A stretch of 64,000 nucleotides of DNA from Pleurotus ostreatus/Saccharomyces cerevisiae fusant (lineage: Eukaryota > Opisthokonta). Location of the stretch: positions 1 to 64,000 of the forward strand of contig JAMQCK010000073.1 in the NCBI GenBank assembly GCA_024196135.1, read 5' to 3'. Position numbers and translations under genes: made by a program. Shown here piece after piece: positions 24,887 to 37,029 of the stretch (position 1 is its first letter; each line of letters opens with the position of its first letter). The notes below the pieces were generated by a model. That model saw nothing but the letters and a program-made list of their open reading frames with translations. It was not told where the DNA came from and did no database searches.

Positions 24887-26794
24887 TCACAGGTTCTCCT
24901 TGAATTTACTCTCGCTGCGCTCAACGTGAGCAGGCTCTTGGAACTGCACATGCGGTTCTTGCCCCTCGGGTGCCTTCTCCGCCCGACGCTGGCTCACCTT
25001 CCGCGAGACGCCCCCCTCCGATGTGGTATCCGGCCCCGCCGCCTCGCTCGAAGAGCGATCGTGGCGTGTGGCCTCCTCGTGGTGCGCAACACCATCTTGG
25101 TGCGCAACCTCGGCCTGGACTTGGTGTCAAAGATGCTTCCACTTACATGAGGGAGGGATACGCACCTGATGATCCTTCAAAGCCTTTGCATCGGCCCCGA
25201 CGACGCGCTCGCCCTTCTCCGTATAGCTCGGCGGCTTCGTAGAGGTGGTCTCATGCCCGTCACTCAGCGCCCCCGCCTCGTCCGCGCTCACATACATTTC
25301 CTCATCGCTCTCACTGCTCTGATACCCCGCCCCACGCACCGCCGCGACCACCGGGCCCGCATGGTCCTGCCCCTCCTCCACCTCGAGCGCCCTCGCCGCA
25401 CACGCGCGCATACCCTCCCACCACGCCTCCATATCCGCGCGCGTCCGCGCCTTGAACGTCCACGCGTACGTGCTGCGCTTGATGTGCAGCGAGCCCGCTA
25501 GGGTCCCGTTGCTGTCCTTCCGCCCCTCGACGTTGAACTTGAAGGACTTGGACGACGCGTCGGATGGAGGCCCCAGCGTGCACGCAGGGAGGAAGAGCGA
25601 AAATATGGGCGTTTTGTCCTCGATGAGGCCCGGGTCCGTCGTGTCGTACTCGTGCAGGAAGCCCGCGGGCGTGAGTACGTAGAGCGACTCGGAGTAGCGG
25701 CGCGTGTAGCGCTTCTTGCGCTCAAGGACGCCGACGCGGACGGGCTGGACCACTTTGTCGTCCTGCAGCGGGTAGCTCAGCTTTGTCGGGTCGCGCAGCG
25801 GCGTCTTGGGATCGAGGTGGCCCTCTGCGCGACGCTTGAAGGCCTCCCACTCTGCGCTCGGTGCAAGACCGCCAATCTGTGCGGCGAGCGCCGTCTGCAC
25901 TTGCTGCACCGCGCCGACCATTTGCGCGTGCAGCTGCGCGTAGCGCGACCACGCCGAGTTGATCCCGCGCACGATGCCACCCTCGAAATCAGCCGACTGA
26001 GCCTGCGCAGCAAGGATCGCGTTATGCAGCATGTTCTCGCTTTCAATCTGCTTGCGCATCTGCTTCCGCACGGTCTGGTTCACAACGTATCTGCCGACAG
26101 GTCAGCTTCTCGTCGTACCATAGAAATGCTCAGAACATACGGGTCGTTCTTCGGGGTCACATTCATGGGCATCTGCTGCATGTTCGTGACGCTGCTGCCC
26201 AACTCAGCCATGATCTTCGTGGAAAGTTCGCGCTCCTTTGCGACCGCCGTGGCGAGCTTGCCCGCGTTGCTCTGGATGCTCTTGATGTGCGACTTTATAT
26301 CACCGTGCGTGCGCTGCAGGTCTTGAACGATCGTCGCCTCGATATTCTTCGCGAGGCTGGTGTGGTGGTCGGCGATCACGCGCGTCTTGTCGCGGATGCT
26401 AGCGTAGATATCCTGAAGGTTGTCAGCTGAAACAAACTGGCTGAAGTAGGACGAGGGCGCACCTGGATTCCTCCCTCCTCACTGAACTGGTTGCCCGGCT
26501 TGAAGGGGAGCTGGATGACGGCGCTCAACTTGGCGAGTTCCTTCGCATTGTCATGCTCCGCCTCTGCTACGCCCTGTCATGATCATCAGCTCTCGAGCTC
26601 TCAACCCAGAGACCACCACGCACCTCAAAGTACGCAGTGAGCTGCTTGATGGCATGCTTCCACGCCGTGAACCGCTCGACGAGCACATCCGAGGGCTGCG
26701 TCTCTTGTGGATTGACGTTCCGTCTAACCAAGGTCGTGTTGCGAGACAAGCCAGAGAACTTGCCCGACGCCGACCGCGATAGGGAGTCTGACAT
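24887..26794 (-). CDS. slm1: Slm1/Slm2-like PH-domain protein (eisosome/TORC2 effector)
   Basis: Slm proteins bind PI(4,5)P2 at the plasma membrane and link TORC2 and calcineurin signalling. CDS: complement(join(24887..25114,25166..26090,26141..26412,26463..26573,26624..26794)), 568 residues. After MSDSLSRSASGKFSG comes a helical, F-BAR-like region (about residues 40-270, e.g. FTAWKHAIKQLTAYFE and IEATIVQDLQRTHGDIKSH). A PH domain lies at about 297-410 (VGVLERKKRYTRRYSESLYVL; AWTFKARTRADMEAWWEGM). The acidic Ser-rich tail continues into a final 75-residue exon ending HVERSESKFKENL. All five exons join in frame with canonical introns of about 50 nt. Confidence 0.88.
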
Positions 26795-27290
26795 TGTTGT
26801 TGAATTCGTGTGGGAAAGGGAGATGGTGGTGGTACTAAGAGAGGGAAAAGTGAGGAAGTAGCGGGAGCAGGTCGGTACTTGAGCGTCATTCGCCACAGGC
26901 GCTGGGTGATGATGTCATCGAAGGAAGTTCCTCATGTCGTGTGCCGGGATCGAAGCTAGTCGCGATTCGGAAGTTCCGAGCCGGGAGCGGCAAGAATAAG
27001 GGCCGTCATCTTGTCAGTGAGGAGCAGGGGGAGAATGCAGTGCATGAGGGGGAGGGCAAGCACAGACGGGACAGCATAGTTTTGCGCCCGATTTGGTGGG
27101 GTTGTTGAGCGGTACTTGCAAGGCGTATGGTCGTCTGCTTGCGGCCCGTTGTAATACCTTGGAAGAGAGGAGATGGGTAGGAATTTTCATTGAACACCTA
27201 TCGCTAAAGGTACATAGAGAACTCTGCGCGCTTGTAAGCTTCAGAATGGTGTGGGGAGATAGGGATACGCACTACAGCTAACGCCCAAAA
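26795..27290. other. Intergenic region
   Basis: Promoter of the Slm1-like gene and 3' flank of the methyltransferase gene. No other gene or repeat seen. Confidence 0.4.
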
Positions 27291-28234
27291 TCACTCTGGC
27301 AGTAGGCCAAACTCGCTACCGGTGACTGGTGTAGGCTCATCGCCACCCTTGAACCCCATGCACAGGAAGTAGGTCTCGCGTGAGTCCGAGCGACTTGCCG
27401 GAGGCTTCACCAGATGCACCTTGCGGAAGTTGGGTTGCAGATTCTCGCGACTGAACTCTTCGAGGAGGGGATGGGCGAAGTACTTGATCCTGAAGAGCAT
27501 GCTCGCGTAAGTGAATCTTGTTCGAGCGTAACGATGACCACGCACAATAGCACCCCTCCCCACGGATCCCCCGTTTCTTCCATCGACCGCAGGTTGCGAG
27601 CGGCGAAGCTGTATACGCTCTCGCAGATGTCCAAGCTCGACTGGATGTCGCGTACACCCGTGCCAGACGCGTTCGCTGCCATGTCGGATAGGATGATGTC
27701 GGCCTTTCCTCCAGGGTTCTCGGATGTCGCGAGCAGCGAGCGAACCTTCTGCACCGTGGATGGCGCGAGGAAGTCGCCCTTCAGTGTCCGTACGCCCGGA
27801 ATCGGCACCATAGGCAGCAAGTCGACTGCAACGATCGTCCCGCGGCCCTTGAGCGTATGAAGCTCATCATCGATATTGAGGGGATTGTAGTCGTCGTCCA
27901 GGGTCTCCACCCGAGCCTTGCGGGTGCCCTTCTGCGATCCGGACTTCAGGTCCTTCCCGCTCGGCGCGCGCATCGGTGCAGACCGTTCCCTCGACCAACC
28001 CAGCTTGCGCGAGACTATTTGGCTCCAGCCGCCGGGGGCCGCGCCAAGGTCTACGACGCCCTTAACATGAGGCTTGTCGATGAAGTTGTGCTGCGCTTCA
28101 ATTTCAAGGAGCTTGAAGGCAGAGCGCGAGCGGAGGTCGAGCCGGTGCTTGACATACGGGTCGCGAAGCTGGCGGCTAACCCATGCTTTGCTGCTCGGAG
28201 TACTGCCTAGGGCGACGCGCGTCGCCTTGAGCAT
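27291..28234 (-). CDS. mrm2: FtsJ-family 2'-O-ribose rRNA methyltransferase (Mrm2-like)
   Basis: FtsJ/RrmJ enzymes methylate a universally conserved uridine of large-subunit rRNA; the Mrm2 branch acts in mitochondria. CDS: complement(join(27291..27501,27546..28234)), 299 residues. The SAM motif VDLGAAPGGWSQ is at residues 61-72. The K-D-K-E catalytic set is represented by Lys41 (RSAFKLLEI), the Asp of LSDMAANASG, the Lys of RIKYFAHP and a Glu in RETYF. A linker of about 50 residues is inserted between motifs I and II. The ATG at 28234 gives a basic N-terminus that may be a mitochondrial presequence; an in-frame non-ATG extension upstream was not used. The single intron is 44 nt. Confidence 0.92.
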
Positions 28235-29809
28235 CCAGGTTTGCAGGGACTCAAGGTAGTCGGAAACCAAGGTCCTTGTCAATCGTCGAAGGGAACAAGT
28301 TCAATGAGGGCAGGGCCCGCGGAATTATTTCCACGTGTCAATCGGCAAACACCGAGGGTGGCGCAACAGCGCAAGACTTAAAGATTGACTGTACCTCAAC
28401 GCGACCCTTAGCATGGCTTAGATAGAGTACTCCGGCTCCTAATATTGCATCCCTTTACAAGTCACCAAAGTCACCATTAACGAGAAGGTCCTGGATCGCG
28501 ATGGCAAGAAGGACTGAGTCAACAACTGAAACCCGCCTTGACTGCCGCAGCTCAAGGACAATGCTCTCATGTGCAATGCCGCAACCGTCAAGGTCATGTT
28601 CGACAAGTGTCGATAGTTTCTCCTTGGAGCACTCTTGGTCCTGCGATGCCAATCGAGGCAAACATCTGAAATCGGAGTATCACATCCTATTCTCGTTGCC
28701 GGACTAGCATGAGTTCTCCTACCCAAAGGTGGCGACGATCAAGCAGGATGCGAACATCGAGGAGATAGGGCGAGACCTGTGGATCATGAAGAGTCACGAT
28801 GGATTACTGCCAATGCCATTTCACGCAACATGTGTACGGTTGCAGGCGAGGGCATAGACCGATTGTTTTCAGGTGACTAGGGTCAAATCTCCGCTTCGTG
28901 CAGCAATACAGACCACCGCGCCTCTTGCTATCATGACGAAGTAGACAAGACGGATAAACACAGGTGGCTGCAGTAGCGGCGTCCCACGCAGAATGGCCGG
29001 GCACCACAGAGGCCAGGTGCTACTTACTGCGCAGGTTCCAGGTGCTCGTCCTGCTGGACAACCAGATATCAGCGGGTAGCAACGCCGCGCAGATGAGCAC
29101 CGTGGACTCAATGGCATCGGATATTTCAGGTCGAAGAAACGAGCTAGAAGACGCGATCGCCGAGGCCAGTCTACGCCCTCGCACGGTCGCGCTTCACGGC
29201 AAGCGAGGCCAATTTGGGCACTTGTGGAACCCCATGGGCCGTGCTAGCAGTCGGGTCAAAGGCACTGGGTTGAGAGCTGCTGGGAGCAAAGTACGTATGC
29301 GAGTGGGAAGCGTGCCGGTAGCCTGAGGTCGATATGAGGGAAGCCGAAGTCGAGTGCGCCTTGTGAGCGATGGCGAAGGCCGCCACTGATTCCGCGAGTG
29401 GGTACTTGGAGCTTGGGAGGGAGATGGGCGCGGGCTATTGAATCGATCGCAGATTCCTTCGTCATATCGCTCCAGAGTCCTTGGCGGAGGCGTTACGAGG
29501 TCGCGTCCCAAGCTTTGTCCACAGTTCAGGGGGGGCAGAAAGCTGAGAGAAAGCAAGCTAGCGTCTGCACGCGCGAGATGGCGAGATCAAGGAGATGGTG
29601 GTTCGGGACGAAGAGCGATTGTGGGAAGTTCGGTACAATTCTCGAAGCGCGGCCTGAGAAGGTTATTTGACAGGTTCCGCCAGGTAATAAATATACGGCG
29701 CGCGCGCAATCGGGGTTCCTTCCCTCCCCCCACGACGCGATCCAAATTGACTGCAAACTCAACGCCGCCACCGCCGTCGACGGCGCCGACGTCCCCCGCC
29801 ATCACCACG
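28235..29809. other. Intergenic region of 1.6 kb
   Basis: No gene I can support. A short minus frame at 28661-28455 reads plausibly (ESIVLELRQSRRVSVVDSV) but has no clear start, splice partner or family. Confidence 0.4.
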
Positions 29810-30545
29810 ATGCCGTCCGTGGCGACGCCACCGCTTTCTCTCGGCCATGATCACCCCGCAATTTCCCCAGGCTTTCGCGCGGCGATCCAGGCGACCCTCG
29901 GCACGCTCCCCATGCCTCGCCTGCCCGACCGCGCGATGCTCTCGCCGCTGCCTGATCCCCCGATGACGAGCCCGCCACTGCAGCTCCTGTCCCTCCTCGA
30001 GCCCGGCCTCTTGTACGGGCTACTCTACTACCGCGGCGAGACGACAGCATGGCACTGGGCCTTCTACGTTCCCGATCCCGACGTGCTTCCCATCGGCACG
30101 CGCGGCACCGCCTTCTCCGTTGAGCGCGACGCGTCCACCGGCAGGTGGGTCTTCAGGGTCGACAGCAAGCGCGGCGTGCTCGCCGAACCGATGCTGGTGG
30201 CGATTGTCGCATTGGGGGACCTTGCGCCGCTGGGAAACTATGAAGAGGTCGTCGGGCAGGATGCGTTGCTCGCGATGCTGCGTAACGTTACAATCCCACG
30301 CCCCGGCGAGCGCCCGTTCTCGAGCAAAGCCTGGTTCATGGACGCGGTGGGCATACTGCACGACTGCGGCGTCATCGTGTGTGAGGACGTGTGGCTGCTC
30401 GAGCGGGAGATGAGTCGATGTGCATTCTCGGCGATGGACAAATATATGGATAACCGAGGTGCGTTGTCTGGCTTGGGCTCAAACTACAGTTTGACTGATT
30501 CATCCCGCAGGGTGGACTGCATATCGCAGCATGCACTGCGCATAG
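29810..30545 (+). CDS. Uncharacterised basidiomycete protein (possibly DUF6914-type)
   Basis: CDS: join(29810..30458,30511..30545), 227 residues; intron 52 nt. A Pro-rich N-terminus (MPSVATPPLSLGH) precedes a compact domain that opens LLYGLLYYRGETTAWHWAF and includes GILHDCGVIVCEDVWLLE. The layout (short beta-rich domain with a WHW motif, then a helical part) resembles a family of unknown-function proteins common in Agaricomycetes; that assignment is from memory and tentative. No signal peptide or membrane segment. The last exon adds only 11 residues. Confidence 0.65.
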
Positions 30546-31528
30546 TGGTGGGCGCATTGGAACCTGGCCAATGTTGGCCCACCTTCTTCCTTCGCGCAAC
30601 GTCTACATCGTGCGCCTCCCACCGGCCTCCCACACCATCGAAGCCGCACCCGCCGCGCGAGAATACGCGGATTCACCCACGGCCGCTGCCATACCGCGGC
30701 CCTTCGAACCCACGGGCAACGATATACGCCCTTCGAAAACGAGGCATCTCCACACGCTGCCCTTCGCATAACACAGCCGACCATCGAACGACGTCGGCAC
30801 CACACTCGGTGTACAGGATACAGAATAGCACTCTGGTGTACGGGATACGAGATATATGGGTTCCCGGTCGTATTTATTACGCATTATGGGCATATGGGGT
30901 CTGGTCTTATAAGGGGCTGCTGCACATGTCGCTTTGGGTACGGATACAGATACATATACACACATGCATATCATATCTACCTTCGCATCGTCCTTACCGT
31001 ATGCACACCTATAGTATGTAGAGCACTGTCGAAGCATTGGTTGGTTGGTATAAGAGAACGATTTGCACGAGACGCATTCTTCGACGTTCCAAGACGATGT
31101 CCAGTACCTGAGCTGACTCTTCTTCGATCGGACGCGCGGGTACTCGAAGTAATATCGGCTTATGCTATGATATTAGTTGTTCTGTCATGCGCGCGGGAAA
31201 ACGTGCTTCGAAGACGCGCCTCGAAGGTACCGCATGCAGCGAAGCTAGGTAGACTGAGGTGGCGAGCCCTACTAGTATGCACTAGGTCCTTCAGCAGCTC
31301 ATTCAGCTGCATCAGCTCCAACTGTGTTGTACTTGTAGGTCCACCGTCCACCGCCGCCATCATATTGTGTGCCTGTGAACTGCCTGATTTGGAATATTCT
31401 GTCCTTGGGCTTTCCGCTGGGCTCGCAGTCAGCTTGTTCAGAACCATCATCGCCGTCGTAGAGCTCGCGCGCGCTCCCCAGCTGTTAGAAGTCGACGGGA
31501 GTAGCCTTGTGCGATCTTCCACCTTATC
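30546..31528. other. Intergenic region
   Basis: No gene recognised. Long open frames near 30900-31500 on both strands have no motif and vary in composition; the + frame runs into the next gene in another phase. Confidence 0.4.
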
Positions 31529-33281
31529 ATGGAGCCCAATCCACACAGCACAACCACAGACTCGCCGCCCACGCGGTCCAACATCTTGGGTAATTTTCTG
31601 CGTGGCCGCCCGCGGAATTCATCCCAGTCGCACATCAACGTCGAGGCCGCCGCGCGCGAGCTCTCGCCCTCCCCTACCGGCCAGGCCGCGCAACCGCCGT
31701 CTCCGGGCATCCCGATCCCGGGGCACCGGCGCCGCACTGCGCCATCACCAAGCGGTGGCATACAACAGACCTCCTCCTCCCACCAAGGCTCAGCGCCATC
31801 GGGCACCCAAGGCCTCGGAATTTCGCACATGCTGCGACGCAGACGCTCGGCGGGCGCCCTCAACCCCCCGGCCGCACCCGCGGCCCCGCCAGGCCCGACT
31901 GGCGCAACCACGGCCCCATCGACGCCCGCCGTCGCCAATCCGCCAAACGGCCCCTCCCACCGTATCCGCCTCGTCCCTCACCTCGAGTCGCGCCGCTCGC
32001 TGCGCTTCGATGCCATCTCCCGCGATCTGAAAGAGGGCGATCCGCCCCTGCGCATCGGACGGTTCACGGACAGGTCGGGCATGGGCCTCGCCGCCGTCAA
32101 TGCGCTCGGCTCGAACAAGCTCGCGTTCAAATCGAAGGTCGTATCGCGCGCGCACGCCGAGGTCTGGGTGGAGCCAGGAGGTCGCTTCTATATCCGCGAC
32201 ACAAAGTCGTCCTCTGGTACCTTCCTCAATCACGTCCGCCTTTCGCCCGCCAATACCGACTCGCGGCCACACCAGATCAAGGACGGCGATATACTTCAGC
32301 TCGGCGTAGACTACCAGGGCGGCACGGAGGACATCTACAAGTCTGTCAAAATCCGTATCGAGTTGGGCAGGGAGTGGCAGGCGGCAGCCAATGCCTTCAA
32401 GTGCGTTACATCATCTATCTTTGTGTGGCGTGGCGCTCATCGACCGTAGTACGAACGCGCTCAAGAACCTTAAGACGTTAGCCGTGTCCACTGATCCTGC
32501 AAAGACGGGCAATGGCAAGGTTGCGCCGAAGTCGTCGATCCCAGATTGCTGTATATGTAAGTGTCTGTGCCAGACGCGCCGTTCAGGTCGGAGTGCGCTG
32601 TACTAGGGACTCACCCTGATATGGCGGCCTCCTGACGTGCTGGATGGCCTGCGCTGCTTTGTTTCATGATTTCATGATGTACTCACCCCGTGCCCAGGTC
32701 TATTCGCCGTCACCATCCGGCAAGCACTCTTCATCGCCCCCTGTTCCCACACCTTCCACTACAAGTGCATCCGACCGCTCCTTGAGAGCCACCACCCAGC
32801 GTTTTCCTGCCCCTTATGTCGTACCTTCGCTGATCTCGAAGAGGACGTCGAGGTGGAGCTCATGGAGGACCCGGAAGACTCGGCTCAAGAGGAAGCTAGC
32901 ACTGAGGTGCATCCGGCCGTCGTTGCGGCCAGCGCAGAGCGCGAACGTGAGGCCGGTGCGGAGACGGAGGTCGAGCCCGATGCGCTGCCCGCTCGCGGCC
33001 GCCGCACGTTGACCACCGCCCAGCTCGTCGATTTGGGCGGTAGCCATCTAGAGGAGGCCGATGAGCGGATGAGCATCGTCGACCCCGAGGACATCGATAT
33101 GGTAGATGCTGAGCATGTGATGCACGCGGACGCGGGGCGGACAGACAGCGAGGCGTCGGGTAGTGGGGAGGGTCGTGAGTTTGGTGTCTTTGCGGATCCT
33201 GCGGACGGCGCGGAGGGCCACGACGGGATGTCGGTGCTCCCCGCTGACGCGACGCTCGCGGCTGGCAAGAGGAAGCGTTGA
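31529..33281 (+). CDS. dma1: FHA-RING E3 ubiquitin ligase (Dma1/Chfr-like)
   Basis: Dma1/Chfr ligases bind phosphothreonine partners through FHA and ubiquitinate them through RING to control mitotic checkpoints and septation. CDS: join(31529..32400,32450..32556,32698..33281), 520 residues. A low-complexity Pro/Ser N-terminus (about 1-140) is followed by an FHA domain (about 145-275) with IGRFTD, SKVVSRAHAEVW and SSSGTFLNHVRLSP. The RING begins DCCICLF at about 324 and has PCSHTFHYKCI and CPLCR, so the zinc ligands are complete. The tail is acidic and disordered and ends in the basic GKRKR, a possible nuclear signal. The start is the first ATG of the frame. The second intron (141 nt) is longer than usual here. 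Confidence 0.93.
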
Positions 33282-34439
33282 GATGGCATCTGCTCGGTAG
33301 AGACGACTGGATCGTACGCAGACCGACGTTCTAGACATTGGACTGCTACCCATCGTTGACATCCACTCCTGACTGTCCGCGTCTTACTGTTCAAACGCTC
33401 ATATCGTGCGGACGTCCGCCTCCTCGCCCGTGCACGAAACTACTATTCTCACGTCCTTACGCCTTCACGCATCCTTACATTCATGTTCATGTCCCATCGC
33501 AGGGCGGTAGCCTTCTAGATGCGCTCTAGCGCCCTAATTATCCCTCCATCCTTTTCTGCCCAAAGTAGTCATACTGGCTCGCTCATGTATGTGTATATAA
33601 TGGATTCAGTCTGTTGCCACCCTGTACGCTATCGCTCGACATTCCTTATTCTGCTTCCGCTATATATTCGCTTTCGAGAAAGACAGACAGTGAAAGAGCG
33701 ATAGGGAAATTATGAGGGCGATTCCGTCAGAGGAGCACCGCTCGTATAAGGCGAGCGGAAATGTTCTCCCCGTGAATGGCCTTCCGCGCTCGTTAATCTT
33801 GCCATATTGTTGCATGTCACCGCTGCGAGCGTATTCACCTGACAACAGTACTTGCATATCCTCGACTGACACTGGTGAAGGTCGGCGTAAGGGAGTCGGC
33901 GGTGCCCTACCGAAGCTGAGATCACATGGGCCCCTTTATCTCTATCATTGGGTTACATGTTGTGAGTATAGATGTTGACTGTACTTTGTGGACCGATTAT
34001 GAGCTCTTTCCTTCCAGTACACGTCTGCGGTCAGCAATCAAGAATACATTGTGGGTCCAATAGCGGTGATTGCCGATTCTGGCCACGCGGGAATATTTGT
34101 CCGCGGTCAAGCCAGCCCTTTCCCTCCTCCTACCAACAGGAACGGCAAGGTTTCCGTAATAAAGGGCCAGCCGAACGACTTCCACACTCCTAGCCGACAA
34201 TACTTCGCGCACTCGATTATAAATGGGTAAGCTTGGGTAATGGGTATCGTCTTCGAACGTCGGACACTTCGTCTCGTATACCAATGCTTCGACAACAACG
34301 GTGCGCTCAATCAACTGGCATTGTAGACAATATATTGCAACAGATCATACATTTACGTGCCTCCAAGAAATTTTCTCGAACCATTCATTGACTAAGGATA
34401 GGTGAGCATGGTGTAGGTGGAGAGCATGCACGACTCACT
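33282..34439. other. Intergenic region
   Basis: Between two convergent genes. No gene or repeat recognised. Confidence 0.4.
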
Positions 34440-35152
34440 TTAGAGGGGGTTGCGGAAGCCCTTCTGAACGACGAGCTCCATGGCGTCGATGGTCGCCGAG
34501 AAGTTCTTCGACGAGCTGCTCACGAGGCCCCACCAGGACGACTCCTCCGTGATATCCGCCTCCAGCTTGATCGTCGTGACGAGCGAGTAGAAGAAGTCCT
34601 CCAGCTCCGCGTTCGGCACCGCGAACAGAATGCGGTACTCCCACGACGAGTTGCTCGACGCGCTCGACTTGCTGAAGTCCGCCCAGCCGTTCGACTTGGC
34701 GCTCTTCAGGTTCGTGAACGTCGCCTCGATCGTCGCCGCGAGCTCGCCGGCGTCGATGACGACGGAGAGCGCCTCGAGGAGGAACTTGACGATCTTGTCG
34801 ACCATGACCTTGACGGTGGCGTCGCTGCGCGCGATGGTGTTCTCCTTGAACTTGTCGAAGGTGAGGTCGTCGCCCTTGTAGCCGTTGACGGCGTTCTTGA
34901 AGCCGCCCCAGTCGAAGGCCTTCTTGTCGTTGCTGACCTTGACGAAGTTGCCGCTGAACTTCATGACCTGGAGGCTCGTCGGGACGAGCGGCGAGGGCAG
35001 CTTGGAGAAGGGCTGGAAGTCTGTGAAACGCGTCAGCACAGCGGCGGGCAGCGATGTATGGACCTAGCTGACACTTGGAGTCCCTTGAATGGTAACAGGT
35101 GAGTTCGACGCTACCAGATTGTCGCGGAAGGTACTCACTCGTCGGTAGACAT
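34440..35152 (-). CDS. Cyt-like pore-forming cytolysin (volvatoxin-type)
   Basis: Member of the Cyt delta-endotoxin-like family, which in mushrooms includes membrane-permeabilising cytolysins thought to deter animals. Proposed CDS: complement(join(34440..35020,35064..35083,35139..35152)), 204 residues, the usual length of the family. The order of features fits: a short N-terminal strand, two helical segments in the middle (MVDKIVKFLLEALSVV), then a Ser/Trp-rich strand region (SNGWADFSKSS) and an FFYSLVTTIKLEADI strand. No signal peptide, as in mushroom relatives. No break is visible. The first two exons are only 14 and 20 nt, so the N-terminus depends on correct micro-exon splicing. It is divergent from the lectin-domain gene about 1 kb away. 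Confidence 0.87.
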
Positions 35153-36138
35153 GTTGTCGAGTATGCGATGGATGAGGCGGGAAGTGCTTTGTAGAGCGCT
35201 CTGGATGAAGCTGCTGGGGGAAGGTGAGCGAGCATTGCAGGCTTTTATACTCTTGAGGGCTGAAGACTTAGCGCAGAAATCAACTGGACACTGTGTCTGC
35301 TACACCGAGTGCAGCGACTCGCATAGTCAACTCTGCATGCACCCCGTCATTTCCGTTGCCGCTGGGTCATGCTTTTACGTGGAGGGCACCGGCGTTGAAG
35401 GTGAGCCTTCGGTGAGCCCCTTCAGAGATGCGTACTTGATAGTCGCTAACCATGTTTGACGAGTAACCGATGAATGCTCTGGGAGCCCGTGCTGAGCAGA
35501 AATACGTCCCAGTGTCATTTTGATTGCGCATTTGGCGAGTTCTCTAGACGGCGTAGTCGCTACACGACCTCTTCCACGTTTGCTATGCTCTTCCATGCTT
35601 GTCATTCCCCACAAAGCGACCATTATCAACCACCCTTGGACGTCGGAAGTAGGAACTTTCCGGTCAACCACCTATCAGAAAGGGTGTGACCGAACTGTGA
35701 CAGCCCTTTGTGGCCGTCCTGTCTCTTGCGTCCGTCCCCGCCACCTCCATACATGACTCAGGTGCTCATGGATTTTCTGGGCTCCGATCCTTCAACCTGT
35801 CAGCCTGCACTGCTCCAGTCTTCGTGCAAGTCCGGACCCGTCAAGCGGTGGCCATCGTTGACGTCCTTGGCTGGTTATTTAGCCCACCTTCAGGGTCCCG
35901 TTCTCTCCATCTCTCGGACAGCGTCTGTCCTGTCGTTCTATATTCCCGATTTAATCCGGTGAGCCGAATTGCTTCTCTTCAGAAATGAGACTGGCCACAT
36001 CTGACCACGCCCATCCTGGTCCATCGCAGCCTGCGCGTCTTCCGGGAAGAACTTCATCCATATACCTTTTGAACGACAGCCTAAGGTGCGTTGCTTCTCC
36101 GCCTTAATGTAATTCCCCACGCTGACGCCCGCACAGAG
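35153..36138. other. Intergenic region between cytolysin and lectin-domain genes
   Basis: Shared upstream region of two divergently transcribed genes. Splice-like signals near 36001-36138 (an AG acceptor before the ATG at 36139) hint at a non-coding first exon for the lectin-domain gene. No other gene seen. Confidence 0.4.
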
Positions 36139-37029
36139 ATGGATTTGACCTTTGCGGGCGGTAACATCTTCAATCGCGACCAGTACCCGCGCGACATCAT
36201 GCTACAGGCCATGCCCGTCATGAAGAAGATGGGCAACAACCTCGACATCAACTACGCGACCGTCGACTCTGCCGGCGCCAAGCGCGACCTTGCCGCCGTC
36301 GGTTATGGCCTGCGCGAGACCTCCCACACCGAGACCATGGGCACGGTAGACTCAAGCGCCGTCGACGACAAGATCCGCGATCTCCTGCGCGCCCTCTTCG
36401 AAGAGGACATTCGCGTCGAGCGTGGAAGCGACCGCATCCTCGTGCTCATGTCCTGCGCCATCGACGGGCTCGTCGCGGAGACGAAGGACAACTTCTTCGG
36501 CTCGACGACGCGCAGCGAGGGCAAGTACTTCTCGTACCAGATGGCGTTCTATTCGATGCGCCGCGCGTCGTACTGTTTCCTGGTGCTCTCGCTCATCGCG
36601 TTCAAGGACCAGACCAGCGTGTTCGGAATCCCGACGGGCATACGGAGCGGCATCAGCTACAGCGCGCAGGTGTTCGAGTGCAAGCGGGTGCGCCCGACAG
36701 TGTTATACAACTTCGGTCGGTTGCACTCTGGGGAGAGCATGGAGTCGCCGGATGGGAGGCGGGTTGCTACGCTCGGGAACGACGGCAATTTCGTCGTCGA
36801 CGGGCGTTGGGAGACGCACAGCGGTGGCAAGGGTGTTGGCCCCTGGTATCTCGTGCTGCAGGATGACGCGAACCTCGTCATCTACGACAGCCGCGACGAG
36901 CCGACATGGGCATCTGCGTCTCATCCCGGTAGATTCACGGTGCGGCCGTGGCGGCTGGATATGCAGAATGATGGTAATCTGGTCATCTACGACAAGAACG
37001 ACAGAGTCCTCTGGGCTGTCGGTATCTGA
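36139..37029 (+). CDS. Protein with C-terminal bulb-type (B-) lectin domain and novel N-terminal domain
   Basis: Single-exon ORF of 296 residues from the ATG at 36139. The C-terminal third is a bulb-type mannose-lectin fold with two near-perfect QxDxNxVxY-type sites, LQDDANLVIYD and MQNDGNLVIYD, and a degenerate third (LGNDGNFVVDG). The first 185 residues (MDLTFAGGNIFNRDQYPRD...) match no family I know; they are mixed alpha/beta with a helical stretch around FFGSTT-EGKYFSYQM and no signal peptide or clear membrane span. Bulb-type lectins bind mannose or related sugars; many fungal cytosolic lectins serve in defence. A role here is inference. A spliced upstream exon cannot be excluded. Confidence 0.75.
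   Translation: MDLTFAGGNIFNRDQYPRDIMLQAMPVMKKMGNNLDINYATVDSAGAKRDLAAVGYGLRETSHTETMGTVDSSAVDDKIRDLLRALFEEDIRVERGSDRILVLMSCAIDGLVAETKDNFFGSTTRSEGKYFSYQMAFYSMRRASYCFLVLSLIAFKDQTSVFGIPTGIRSGISYSAQVFECKRVRPTVLYNFGRLHSGESMESPDGRRVATLGNDGNFVVDGRWETHSGGKGVGPWYLVLQDDANLVIYDSRDEPTWASASHPGRFTVRPWRLDMQNDGNLVIYDKNDRVLWAVGI

Noticed and set aside
30894..32030. 378-codon + ORF upstream of and overlapping the FHA-RING gene
   Set aside because: Different frame from the FHA-RING gene and with no recognisable domain.
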